Made by a program: the position numbers and the translations under genes
DNA from: Platanthera guangdongensis
Taxonomy: Eukaryota > Streptophyta > Magnoliopsida > Asparagales > Orchidaceae
Length of the DNA: 64,000 nucleotides
Assembly: GCA_039583875.1 (NCBI GenBank)
Contig: CM077166.1
Coordinates: forward strand, 76,238,564-76,302,563
Direction of reading: 5' to 3'
Notes under the pieces: generated by a model
What the model was told of the DNA's origin: nothing
Databases searched by the model: none
What the model saw: only the letters and a program-made list of their open reading frames with translations
In this document: positions 20,936 through 31,436 of the stretch, in pieces
Position numbering within the stretch: position 1 is the stretch's first letter
Layout: the number at the start of each line of letters is the position of its first letter

Positions 20936-23748
20936 ATGATGCCCAAGCTAGAAGAGAACATCAATGAAGGTTATGAGCTAGTACGACATGCCTTTGATGA
21001 TGCGGAACCAAAAATTCAAGGTGTTGTAACCCTAGTTGCTGAGACTGGTTTGGAGTATCTAATTTCTGAGCCCATCAAGATTTGGAAGAAGGAAGTACTC
21101 GAATTCTTTGGTGCAGCTACTCTTGATGAAACTGGACTCAATATTAAGTCCATAGTCCATGGAGAAAAAGTAAAACTCACCCAGAAGAGTCTAAGAAAAG
21201 TTCTACATCTACCAAGAACTAAAGAGGAAGAAGATGTACCTACATCTAAGACAAGGGAGGCACTGCAATGGTGTGGAATAGATTCAACCATGAAGATTGG
21301 TTCAGTATTTAACAGAAGAGGCATGAATATGCAAGGAAAATTCATGTCTGAAGTACTAGGAAAGGTGATCCTGTGTAAGCCAGGTGGGCATGATAGGATA
21401 TTAGCTCACATGTTCAGTTTAATGACAAGGATCTTTTTCAAACTAAAAACTAATTGTTCAGCAGTGATGTTTGAGAAGATTAAGGATAGTTTGAAGAAGC
21501 CTAATCTGGGTATGATAATGAGCTTGTACTTAGTTGGAACTATTCCAGAAGTGATGAACCAAGCTGCAGGTTCTAAAATAAATCACATGAGGAAGATGGA
21601 TATCAGAATTATCTCAAGATGGGATAGGGTGTTAACCAAGGACATGCCTACTCCAGAGAAGGAAACACCTCCACAGAAGATGAAGAAAGCCATAATGGCT
21701 CCTGAATCATCCAGTAGCTCAGAGGAGCAAGTAGTTTTCAGTTCTAATGAAGAAGAAGCTGATAATAGTATAAGGTCACCAGTAAGGAATGAAGATGCAC
21801 AGAGGCAGGGGGAGCAACCTTCTTCTAGCCTCATCCACCTGGATCCACTCCAGGGGGAGCCTCAACATTTGGAAGAGTCAACTCACTTGGATAGTGAACT
21901 GGCTACTCAAACAATCCTTGAGGAAATACATGAAGTTAATCAATCTATTTTCCATATTGAGGATAAAGTATTAACTGAGTCTTTAATTGATGTTGATCAG
22001 CAAACTCAGTTAAATAGTCAACCACAAGATGTTGTCATGGAAGATACATCAGTTGCTGATAATGCTCTTGAGATAAGAAACTCTCCAGTCCCTTCTCAAC
22101 AGGAGTATACCCTAGAAGAGTTGTTCCCTGATTTGCTACAAACTGATTTTGAGGGAGAGAAAGCAGTTTATGAGGGGGAGAAGGTAAATATTGAGGGGGA
22201 GCATGTCAAGTCTCATGAGGAGACTGAAAGAAATGAGTATGAGGAGCAAAGGGTGCAGGGGGAGCTACCTAAGACTATACAGGACTTGCATCCTAGTCCT
22301 AAAGATAGAGTTGACATTGTTAGAACTTCTGCTTCTGAGGATGAAGAAGCTATTAGAGCCAAGACAAGAAAGCTTATGGTCTTCAAAAGAAGGAGTCAAA
22401 GCTACAAGAAAGCTTTACAAACTGTTGCTCCACAGCCTTCTCCAACAATTGATTATAGTTCTTTGTTAGTATCCATGCAAGTGAAATTGGATGAACAACG
22501 GGTAGTAATGGAAAAGTATATAGATGAGACACACAAGGATCTTCAATTCTCTTTGGCAACAGATATCAAGTCAATAAGATTTGAAGTGAATCAACATAAG
22601 AAAGAAATGACTGATTGCTTCCACAAGGGTGGAAATGCTGTTGTTTACCTTGCCGCTCACCAAGAAAAGATCAAAACATAAGTAGATGACTTGGCTGTCA
22701 AACAAGGATATGTTCTGGAAAATCAGCTTCGAATGAATGATAATCTGACTGCCTCTCATAATGAAATTCTTACAAAATTGAAAAAAGTTGCACCAGCCCA
22801 GCCTGCTGATAAGTCTACAGTCAAGCCAGAGTTTGATCAGGAGAAATTTGATAAAGACTTCTAGGAAGGCATAACTACTGTCAAAGCAGCTATTACAGAG
22901 TCTCAGAAGACTATTTCTGGACTACTTCTCAAGTTAAAGGGTTTTTATAAGGATGGAGTTAATTTTCTAGAGGAACAGATCAGATTCCAAAAGGATGATC
23001 TCAGAGATCATGTGGCTAGAGAAGTCATAAAGGGGGAGAGGGTTTAGTCAAAGCTGGATCTGACCATGCTAAATGGATTTCCAATAGCATTAGAGCCACA
23101 CTTGGATATCCACCCCTGTGTGATGATGACAATGTAGCTGAATATGGAATGAATCCTGCATATTTTGGAGGAGAACAAGCTGAAGTAGCTCAGGTGATCT
23201 ATCCTTCTACAGATTTTGAAATGATTCATAAAGAAGTACAATCTATGTACAACCCTCCTAAGGGTAATAAGAATATTATTATTGAGAAAATAGATAAGCC
23301 TGTGCCTGAGGAAGTTTTGAAAGAGCAAGAAGCTCAATTATCTAAGAAGTGGTTCAAAGAAAAGGTAGAGTTAAGGCCTGATTTTGAACAGTGGAGCCCT
23401 ACTTCTAGAAATATCATTCTAACTGCTTGGAACGCTGCTAAGGACAATACTCTAGAAAGGGGTAAATTGTATTCTAAACAAGAGTGGAGAAAGCATGAAG
23501 CCAGGTAAGAGGCTATAGTTCAGTGCAGAAGAAAAGATAAACTTGGGAAGCTACCTCCTAATACACAGGAGCCTAGCAAGTATTTCCCTAAGCCTTATCA
23601 TTATTTTGAGAGACAAAAGATAAGGGCTGAAGAACTAAAGAAGAAAGATTTTAAGGGAAAGAAGCCTGCTGATGACATTGATGGTCCAGTTCAAGCCAAG
23701 AGTCAATCAGGCAAGGGCATTGTCATCAAAGAGCCAGAGCAGCCATAG
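20936..23748 (+). pseudogene. Env-like accessory ORF of A
   Basis: The first 581 codons are open (20936-22681), from the first ATG after the TATA box; ATGATG makes 20939 an alternative start. TAA at 22679, TAG at 22861 and a frameshift near 23050 break the rest, which ends at TAG 23746. The N-terminal 240 residues are globular (WKKEVLEFFGAATLDE, WCGI, KFMSEVLGKVILCK, RKMDIRIISRWDRVL). An acidic low-complexity middle and a Lys/Glu-rich, probably coiled-coil C-terminus follow, with PSKYFPKPYHYFERQK near the end. I see no convincing signal peptide or membrane segment, so envelope is a positional name only. It matches the putative plant transposon protein type by general look; function unknown. 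Confidence 0.75.
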
Positions 23749-24000
23749 AATAGAATTTTCTTAAGTTTACAACTTTGTAATCATTTGTGTTGAAATCCAT
23801 GTAAACTTTTGATTAAAGAAACTTTTGATAGTTGAAACAAATCTTTTATGAATGCTCATTGTGTTAGCATTAACATTTTGTGATAAAATATTTTATATGC
23901 TTTGTTTCAGTAATTACCCTGTCATATAATGTTGTTATACATCATATTGTGTATTTGTTATGAATGCTGTATATCATTGACTAAGGGTTATGACTTCTCC
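23749..24000 (+). other. 3' untranslated stretch of A
   Basis: AT-rich DNA between the env-like stop and the polypurine tract. No ORF or array seen. Confidence 0.6.
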
Positions 24001-24014
24001 AAATAGGGGGAGAT
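24001..24014 (+). promoter_or_regulatory. Polypurine tract of A
   Basis: AAATAGGGGGAGAT lies directly before the 3' LTR start TGTTGGG. Confidence 0.85.
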
Positions 24015-24153
24015 TGTTGGGTACACTGGAAAATGTGTACCTGATTTGAAGAAGCCTCGCCCTACTCAATGATATACATCAAGGTGTATTTGATGTGTTT
24101 TGAGTTTATTTGTGCAGGTTAAGTAATTGCAGGAAATGCAAAAAGTTTCTAAG
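24015..24153 (+). repeat. 3' LTR of A, first 139 bases only
   Basis: It matches the start of the 5' LTR (14391 onward) until TTTCTAAG, where element B begins. The rest of this LTR is not found on the right of B. Confidence 0.9.
24149..24153. other. Target site of element B (CTAAG)
   Basis: The five bases before the B LTR. In the uninterrupted A 5' LTR the same CTAAG is followed by TGCATGTGTCGACAC, so B landed just upstream of the A array. The second copy is lost. Confidence 0.6.
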
Positions 24154-24477
24154 TGTTGGGTATTACATCCACACTAACCCAGATTTGATGAAGTCACCCT
24201 GTAACTAAGATAAATTAAGTTGTATTTGATGCTTGGTTTGAGTTATATATTTGCAGGAATTTCACTGGGAAGTGTAGACCAATGTCAGTCCACGGTGGGT
24301 CACCAAACACAGGAACTGTGCAATGTAATCCCTCATTGCATATTCCAAGGTGTTGACTCATGTGTGGTCTCTCTATTGGGATACACTTCATATTCAAGCT
24401 ATTGGACCTTGGGAAAAGGATTGGAAGTTGACTACATTAGAAGAAACAGTTTCCAACAACAAAATTCTCAAAGTCTT

Positions 24478-25210
24478 TTACTCGAGTAGGTCCATAACTA
24501 CTCGAGTAGATTGGTTATAATTTACTCGAGTAAAGAAGCTTTATACTCGAGTACTTAAGTGTATCTCTCGTGTAGCTAAGTCATGTACTCGAGTAGACTT
24601 AGTCATATACTCGAGTAGCATGTTTATATACTCGAGTAGATCATTTATTATACCCAAGTATTAAAGGCTTCACTCGTCAAAATTCTTCTAAGTCATGGAC
24701 TCGAGTAAAAACACTCATATACTCGAGTAAGTATACTCACATACTCGAGTAGATAGAAACATACTCGAGTAGTTCATTATACCTACTCGAGTAGATCGTG
24801 TTTCTCTCGTGTACTTTGTAATTTTCCTAACTCCAGAATTTTCTAAGTCTTTTACTCGAGTAGAACTTTCACGTACTCGAGTAGATCACTTCCTCTCGAG
24901 TAGTTTAGTTCAACTACTCGAGTAGCTGCATGCTGACGTCTTCAGAAATTATTCCAAGTATTCCACTCGAGTAGTCCTTCATGTACTCGAGTAGTTTATG
25001 TAATATACTCGAGTAGTCTTTCTTGTACTCGAGTAGATCCTTCATGTACTCGAGTAAGTCAATATACACACTCGAGTAGTTCTATCTGCTTACTCGAGTA
25101 GTTGATTTCTACCTACTCGAGTAGCATATCTTTATATACCCGAGTATGTTCTCCTTCATGTACTCGAGTAGTTATTCAACTACTCGAGTAGCTCTTCTCT
25201 TACTCGTGTA
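24478..25210. repeat. TACTCGAGTA palindrome array, LTR copy (B)
   Basis: About 35 copies of CTACTCGAGTAG or close variants. TCGA centres near 24483, 24503, 24527, 24548, 24569 (variant CTCGTG), 24590, 24612, 24633, 24655 (variant CCCAAG), 24675, 24702, 24724, 24746, 24766, 24788 and 24808. Nearly all steps are 20-24 bases, and decayed copies keep the step. Confidence 0.95.
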
Positions 25211-25327
25211 TATGGCTGAACTTTCCTAAAATTTTGTCTAAGTCTTTTTCTGACGGGATTTTCAAATCACACGACATGATTGGTCCACGTGTACATCATT
25301 ATGACCGATTATAACCGTTATTCTCTC

Positions 25328-25337
25328 CTATATAAAG
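25328..25337 (+). promoter_or_regulatory. TATA box of B 5' LTR
   Basis: CTATATAAAG lies about 120 bases after the array; transcription would start near 25360. Confidence 0.7.
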
Positions 25338-25891
25338 CCTTATCAGAAAATGACAAACCCTAAGTATTCTCTAAGCTTTCATTGTAAATCTACTTTAAAA
25401 AAGTTCTTCAGCCGACTCCTCTCTGTTTTCACGAAACGGAAGCCGCCGCCGCTGTCATCTTCTCCGGCCACTGCTTCTGAGTTCAGAGGATTCATTCTGA
25501 AGAAAGTTACAGATCGAGATCGACATAACTGCTCGTCTTCTCTCTCTAATTCTGTAAAAGCAAAGAAGATCCAGATCTGGGCCGAGATTTTCTTCACCGA
25601 TTTCTGAAAGTGCTGCAAAGTTCATAAGAAGAAGATTCTGGCCGTTTCATCAGATCTGATTGGATTTACTGTTTGTATATATTTTCTAAAACTTTATTGA
25701 TCTTGTAGGAGAAAGTTTCTCCGAGTGTAGGAGTCTTTCACTCCTAGTTTGTAGGAAGTGTTATCTTCCGAGGTGTTGATCCCGTTGTTTGGATCGAGTT
25801 TGTAGGAACTTTGTTCCGAGGGTAGGATCGGTTTTCGATCCGAGATAGTGGAGTAGCCGAGTCTAGTTGATTGCTAGATCGGTGAGGGAAA

Positions 25892-25935
25892 GTGGATGTA
25901 CCCAAGGTAGGGGAACCACTATAAATCTTGTGTCG
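25892..25935 (+). promoter_or_regulatory. Conserved LTR box (B)
   Basis: GTGGATGTACCC then GGGGAACCACTATAAATC and TTGTGTC, as in D and H. It lies about 560 bases downstream of the LTR TATA box, so it is probably in transcribed R/U5 and not the core promoter. Confidence 0.65.
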
Positions 25936-26001
25936 TCTGACATATTGGTAGATAGTTCTGTGCTGTGCTCTAAATATTTTTTTATTTCGCAAAAGACGCA
26001 C

Positions 26002-26033
26002 AAATCACCTATTCACCCCTCTCTTGGTGATTT
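26002..26033 (+). other. U5 stem-loop (B)
   Basis: Perfect 8-base arms AAATCACC and GGTGATTT around a C-rich 16-base loop, 23 bases before the LTR end. Confidence 0.65.
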
Positions 26034-26056
26034 AGGTTGACAACCGTTTTCTTTCA

Positions 26057-26074
26057 ATTGGTATCAAAGCGAGG
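26057..26074 (+). promoter_or_regulatory. Primer-binding site of B
   Basis: ATTGGTATCAAAGCGAGG follows the LTR; initiator-methionine tRNA type. Confidence 0.9.
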
Positions 26075-26140
26075 TTGATCTTCAAAAGGTTAACACCTTG
26101 ATCAGATCCAAATCTGTTGTCTGAAAGATTCTACCATAAA

Positions 26141-28440
26141 ATGGACAAGGGCAAAGATTTCGCCAAGCTTTCACTGTGCAACAAAAATAACTTTCCCATG
26201 TGGAAAGAAAGGATAAAAGTTTTCATGGAAGCTGTGGATCCAAGGATCTTCATGATCGTTGAAGAAGGTCCTTACGTTCCCATGACTGTGTCCACTATCG
26301 ACCCTACCAAGAAAGTTCCCAAAAATCTAATGGATCTCGACAAAGACGAGATTGCACTTGTCTCCCTCAACAAGAAAGCTAAGAACATTATAGCAAGTGC
26401 AGTCGATGACTCGATGCTGCAGAATTTGATTCACTGCCAATCAGCTAAGGAGATGTGGCATTCCTTAGTCACTTTGATGGAAGGAACTGAAGAAGTAAGG
26501 GATGATCAGAGATACCTTCTCAACCTGAAATATGAAGCGTTCCGACAAAGGAACAAGGAAACAATTGCTGACACCTTTGAAAACTTCTTCAAAATTGTGA
26601 ATGGCCTAAGGGTGTATGGCCGTGTCTTCACCAACCGAGAACTGAACGACAAATTCTTGAGATCCCTAACCAAGGAATGGGATAACAAGGTATGCGCCAT
26701 TAGGGAGTTCAGGAAGCTAGCTGAAACGGACCCACAAAATCTCTTTGGAAAGCTTATGTCTTATGAACTCCAAATCAATACAAGAAAAGCTGAAGAAGAG
26801 ATAGGCAGGTCTGCACTAAAGTAGAAATCTGTCGCTCTGAAGGCAGACACATCCAGAAAGACTAAGGTTGTCTCCCCCGCTCCAGCTCCAGAAGCTGATG
26901 AAGAAGAAGAAACATCAGAGCCTAGCACTTCAGGCTCTGAACTATCTGAAGGAGAGTTCACCTTACTCTCAAGGCAATTCAAGAAGTTTCTTAATAAAAA
27001 GAAACAATGGAAAGGCAAGGATGCCTCATACAGAAGATCGCGATGCGATGGGGATCAACAAAGAAAAGGCTCAAGCAGCCACGAAAGGTACAACACTAAA
27101 CAAAACAAATACGTTTCAACTGACATCATTTGCTATTGCTGTAATAAGCCAGGTCACGTCATTGCTGACTGCCCTCATAAGAAGAAGGAGAGTGGTAGAA
27201 GAGAAGAGAAGAAATCCTCACACAACAAGAAGAGGAAAGAGAAGAGCCTCATAGCCAAAAAGGGAAAGACTCTTACCGACTCCGACTCATCTGAGTCAAG
27301 TGAAGAAGAAGAAGCTTATTTTGGGCTAATGGCTCAAACAGATGATGAACAAGAGCCCCAGTTCACTGGGAAGGTAAACTCTCATACCCCTCTTTCAGAT
27401 TCTGAAGTCTTTGAACATGATTGTGAGGGTAGCTCCTCTGACGATGAGTCAGAATTAATGGCCCAGTACAAGGAGTTAATCATGGCTTACGACAAATGTC
27501 GTCGAGTCGTGAAGACTCAGGCTAAAGAGATCAAATCTCTAAAAGCCGAAGAGAGCATCTTGAGAGAGAAAGTCGCAAAGACTGACTCCCTCGAAGAAAA
27601 CTTCAATAATGCTATTGAAGAATATAACATGGCTCTTGAGCACCTTGACCTTAAGGAGAAGATCATCAAAGAATTGGAAGCCCAACTTGCGGCTGAAAGG
27701 AAACTTGTTGAGAGTTTCTTGAAGCCCAAAACAGTTCTTCCAATCATTGCTGAATTCTCAGCAAAGGCCAAGGGAGCTGGAATAGGCCATGAAGAAGCTC
27801 ATAGTAAATCCTCTAGGAGAAACAAGAATCAACGGAAGAATAAGGCTGCCAAAAAGGCCTTAGCGAAAGAGAAGGGGAAAGCCCCTCAAGATCAAACTAC
27901 ATTCAAGAAAGTCATCTTTCCGAAAAATGAGTTTGATTTTGACTCATCCTACGGGCACTTTGCTAGGCCTACCTATGTAGAGCCAAAGTCCCGCTATCAA
28001 GGATGGACTCGACCCCGAAACTTTTGTGAAAGTGTCTTTAAGTCACCTTATGAGGAAGTTATTCTTCAAAGCTATAGCCCTTTCAATCATGGGCATAACT
28101 TCAAGAAGGCACCAAAGACAAAGCCTGTTGTAGAGAAGCCCATAAAGGAGAAGAAGTCATGTGATTGCCATCATCATGAGGCATCTTCCTCCAAGAATGC
28201 TGCCCCTGCTAGACCACAATTCCAAAATGTCAAGCAGGAGATCTTGAGGCAAAGGTACAATAGATTTGACTGTTGGTGCTGTGGTAAGTTGGTCACTTCG
28301 CCATAGATTGCTGGTTCAATTCCAGAAATGCTGCAACCCCTCATGTCAGCAATATGAGAAAGACCGCTCATAATGCTAACACTCGTAGGGGGAGTACTCT
28401 AACCCGAGACCAAGGACCCAAACGTGTTTGGGTTCCTAAG
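26141..28440 (+). pseudogene. gag: Gag of Sirevirus B, one stop and one frameshift
   Basis: The start ATG at 26141 (MDKGKDFAKLSLC) fits the gag start of D; an in-frame ATG exists at 26117. The frame passes TAG at 26822 and stays open to 28306. Domains: copia gag fold (FPMWKERIKVF, LIHCQSAKEMWH, ELNDKFLRSLTKEWD), acidic Ser/Glu stretch, first zinc knuckle CYCCNKPGHVIADC near 27130, coiled-coil segment about 27440-27720, basic Lys-rich region, and a second knuckle CWCCGK near 28270. A one-base deletion just after CGK shifts the frame; the GHFAIDCW half lies in the next frame. The end is the family motif WVPK. Sequence is more C+G rich at third positions than A. Confidence 0.85.
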
Positions 28441-28461
28441 TAAAATTGATTATGATTGCAG
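28440..28461 (+). promoter_or_regulatory. Gag-protease junction with splice-like ends (B)
   Basis: CCTAAGTAAAATTG follows the gag WVPK codons and TGATTGCAG precedes protease. TAA, TGA and TGA are all in the protease frame, so simple readthrough would need three suppressions. Compared with H and D one G of AAGGTAA seems lost. Confidence 0.4.
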
Positions 28462-30932
28462 GGATGTCCAAAGTCCAACAAAACGTCCATGTGGTACTTG
28501 GACAGCGGATGCTCTCGGCATATGACCGGGACTAGAAGCCTCATTCAGAACTTTACTCCAGTCATGAATGGACCAAAGGTCATCTTTGGAGGTTCAGACC
28601 GTGGAATCACTAGAGGCTATGGTATGATTACTAACGACAATGTATCCTTCTCGGATGTGGGCTATGTCGAAGGATTGGAACACAATCTCATTAACATAAT
28701 CCAACTCTGCGATAAAGGATACATAGTTGAGTTCCATGCTGATAAGTGCTTGATAAAATCCGTTGACAATATGGAAACGATTCTATCCGGCACTCGAAGC
28801 AGGAATATTTGATGTTTAAATTTCATCTGTATAGATTCCTCTACACCAGTGTGTCTTTTAGCAAAAGATAGTGTGTCTCTTGGTGACTAATGGCACACGA
28901 GACTAGCACATATTAATTTCAAAACCATTAATAAACTATTTTCAATAAACTTAGTACGTGATGCCCCAAATGTCAAATGCGTCAAAGACAGGCCTTGTCA
29001 TGCATGCGTAAAAGGCAAGCAAACAAGGGCTACCTTTAAAAGCATTATTGGCAAAGACTCTAACATATGTCTCCATCTATTGTACATGGACTTGTTTGGT
29101 CCACTGCAAATTAGAAGTTTGGGAGGTAAGGACTGTACATTGGTAATTGTTGATGATTACTCGCGCTTTGCATGGGTGTTCTTTTTGAAACACAAGTCAG
29201 ATACCTTCGACATCTTTATTAATTTTGTCAGGCAAGTCCAGAATGAATACAACTACTCCATAGTCAAAATCAGACGTGACAACGGAATAGAATTCAAATT
29301 TGGGGCCATGACAGAATTCTGTGAAAGCTTAGGTATCTTTCATGAGTTTTCCTCTCCTCGTACTTCACAACAGAATGGAGTGGCTGAGAGAAGGAACAGA
29401 ACACTCATAGAGGCCTGCAGGACCATGTTGAGTGATGCTTCACTATCGGAGTACTTCTGGGCTGAAGCTGTCAACACTGCATGCCACGTGCAAAATCGAG
29501 CACTCATAAACAAAGACCACAATAAGACACCTTACGAACTTCTGAAAGGCAGGAAACCAACAATCTCATACTTTAGAATCTTTGGTTGTAAATGCTTCGT
29601 ACTTAACAATGGTAAGTATCATACCACCAAGTTCAGCGAAAAGAGCTTTGAAGGTATTTTTGTAGGCTATAGTAGCCATAGTAAGGCATATAGGATATTT
29701 AATAGAAAAACCCTGGTGGTGGAAGAATCGATACATGTTGTATTTGATGAGACGATCTTGCTGCAAAGCAATCCGTCTAATGTGCTCATTGAAGATGCAG
29801 GTGAAAAGCTGAAACAAACTAGCTTGGATGATCCGTCCGAAGACAAAGGCGAGAAGTTCATTAGGATCACCACTCCAACTCCTATTGGAGAGGCTGATGA
29901 TCAAAATGAAGAAGTCATCCAGGATGAAGAAATCACTCCAGTGATTGAAGATAATCCAGATGCAATAACTTTAGAGCTCAGACATCTAAAGGATCACCCC
30001 ATGGACCAGATCATAGGAGATCCCCGGGATGGTGTCAGAACTTGAAGATGTACAACTAATGAGAATCTTCATTAGAGTTTTCTCTCACAAGTTGAACCAA
30101 AGAAATTTGAGGAAGCAAACTCAGACGCATCATGGATAATGGCAATGGAAGAAGGGCTAAATCAGTTCAAGCGCTGCAATGTGTGGATGCTTGTTCCAAG
30201 ACCCAAAGGAAAGAACATCATTGAAACAAAATGGGTCTACAGGAACAAGATGGATGAAGACAGAACTATCATAAAGAACAAGGCCAGACTCATCGCTAAA
30301 GGCTATCATCAAGAAGAAGGAATCGACTTTGACCAGACATATGCTCCAGTGGCGAGGCTGGAGGCAATAAGGTTGTTCCTAGCATATGCTGCTTTCAAAG
30401 GCTTCACCGTCTGTCAGATGGACGTGAAGTCGGCCTTCCTAAATGGTGATATAAAGGAGGAAGTGTATGTGGAACAACCTCCAGATTTTGCAGTAGCAAA
30501 GACGACCGGAAAGGCACCTCAGGGACTTGCCAATTCTTCGGAAGAAGGCTAATCTCCTGGAGTAGCAAGAAGCAGAACTGTATCGCAATCTCAACGACCG
30601 AGTCAGAGTATATCTCTGCAGGCAGTTGTTGCGCACAGTTGCTATGGACAAAGAATCAGTTCGAGAACTACAACCTGCAGTTCAAGGATATTCCTTTGTA
30701 CTGTGACTACTCCAGCGCAATCTCAATCGCCAACAATCCAGTCTCCCACAGCCGGACAAAGCACATCGAGCTTAGGTATCACTTCATCCGGGAGCATGTG
30801 GAGCATGGAGACATAGATCTGCAATATGTGCCTACAGATAGGCAAATTGCAGACATTTTCACAAAGCCGCTGGACGAGACCAAGTTCTCATTCTTCAAGA
30901 CTGAGCTTGGGATGCTCAACAAGGAGGACTAA
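28456..30932 (+). pseudogene. pol: Pol of Sirevirus B with deletion in RT and RNase H
   Basis: Protease WYLDSGCSRHMTG near 28494; TGA at 28810 and another TGA near 28888; integrase zinc finger (H near 28890-28910, CHACVKGKQ near 28998) and catalytic segments YMDLFGP, RRDNGIEF and ERRNRTLIEA. TGA at 30043 and a further stop near 30072 follow. RT is open from 30139 ([21 protein letters not shown]) to EEVYVEQPP near 30480, then joins directly to the RNase H DFAG motif. About 700 bases present in A and D, including the YVDD site, are missing and the frame shifts. RNase H resumes (SSKKQ, TESEYISAG) and ends at TAA 30930. Confidence 0.9.
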
Positions 30933-31011
30933 AGAAGATGGAATGACAAACAGGCAAGAAACTTCAGGGGTTAATCCAAATTTATATTTCTCTAAATTTT
31001 TCAAAATTTGA

Positions 31012-31236
31012 CTCGAGAAGTATAAGACATACTCGAGTATGTTAATTCACCTACTCGAGTCACTGCCGACTTACCTACTCAAGTACTCTTCCCTTCCTAC
31101 TCGAGTACTTTCTGAGATCTACTCGAGTACTTTCTGAGACCTACTCGAGTACTTTCTGAGACCTACTCGAGTAATTTCTGAAGACCTACTTGAGTACCTA
31201 CTTACCTACTCGAGTAGTCTATATTTCTCTCGTGTA
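31012..31236. repeat. TACTCGAGTA palindrome array, pre-env copy (B)
   Basis: Starts about 80 bases after pol. TCGA centres near 31014, 31034, 31056, 31080, 31102, 31124, 31146, 31168, 31191, 31211 and 31231: eleven members with a mean step of 21.7 bases. Part is a recent tandem duplication (GTACTTTCTGAG unit repeated). Confidence 0.95.
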
Positions 31237-31345
31237 ATGTTTGCCAGATTTTTGAAATTTGTTCTATTCGCCACCCAAGGCTAAATGCCGCCTCTTCCCT
31301 CTATTTAGTTAATTTCCTTTAAATTAATTAGATGTAATTTAGGGT

Positions 31346-31358
31346 TATATATATATAT
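31346..31358 (+). promoter_or_regulatory. TATA-like run before env-like ORF (B)
   Basis: TATATATATATA about 80-90 bases before the env-like ATG at 31437, after the array. Confidence 0.5.
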
Positions 31359-31436
31359 GAAATTCCGAAAAACCCAAATCTACACCAAATCATTTCGTTC
31401 TCTCGAGTACCCTCTGTGGTTTCGCCTCCTCCGCCG

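Larger units (their letters stand above)
14391..24153 (+). mobile_element. Element A: Sirevirus copia, GTGTCGACAC family
   Basis: Order: 5' LTR with palindrome array, gag, pol (protease, integrase, RT, RNase H), second array, TATA box, env-like ORF, polypurine tract, 3' LTR. The 3' LTR survives for only 139 bases before element B was inserted. The 5' LTR seems to lack its R/U5 end and a good primer site: the box and stem-loop present in B, D and H are absent between the array and gag. Pol has frameshifts and stops, so A is not autonomous. Confidence 0.9.
24154..26056 (+). repeat. 5' LTR of B (1903 bp)
   Basis: It starts TGTTGGGTATT after A sequence and ends CTTTCA before the primer site. U3 holds the palindrome array; a TATA box at 25328, a shared R/U5 box at 25892 and a stem-loop at 26002 follow. 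The short ORF near 25350-25607 lies in transcribed LTR leader and shows no domain. Confidence 0.9.

Noticed and set aside
20936..23748. True retroviral envelope glycoprotein
   Set aside because: No clear signal peptide, membrane helix or cysteine pattern; only its place after pol recalls env.
24478..25210. Regular short repeats with variable spacers, reminiscent of a CRISPR array
   Set aside because: The repeat is a 10-12 base palindrome with about 10 bases between copies, in a plant retrotransposon LTR with no cas genes; CRISPR repeats and spacers are far longer.
14391..25210. SalI (GTCGAC) and XhoI (CTCGAG) sites as cloning remnants
   Set aside because: They occur in dozens of degenerate copies within element-specific arrays, repeated at two sites of each element, so they are native.
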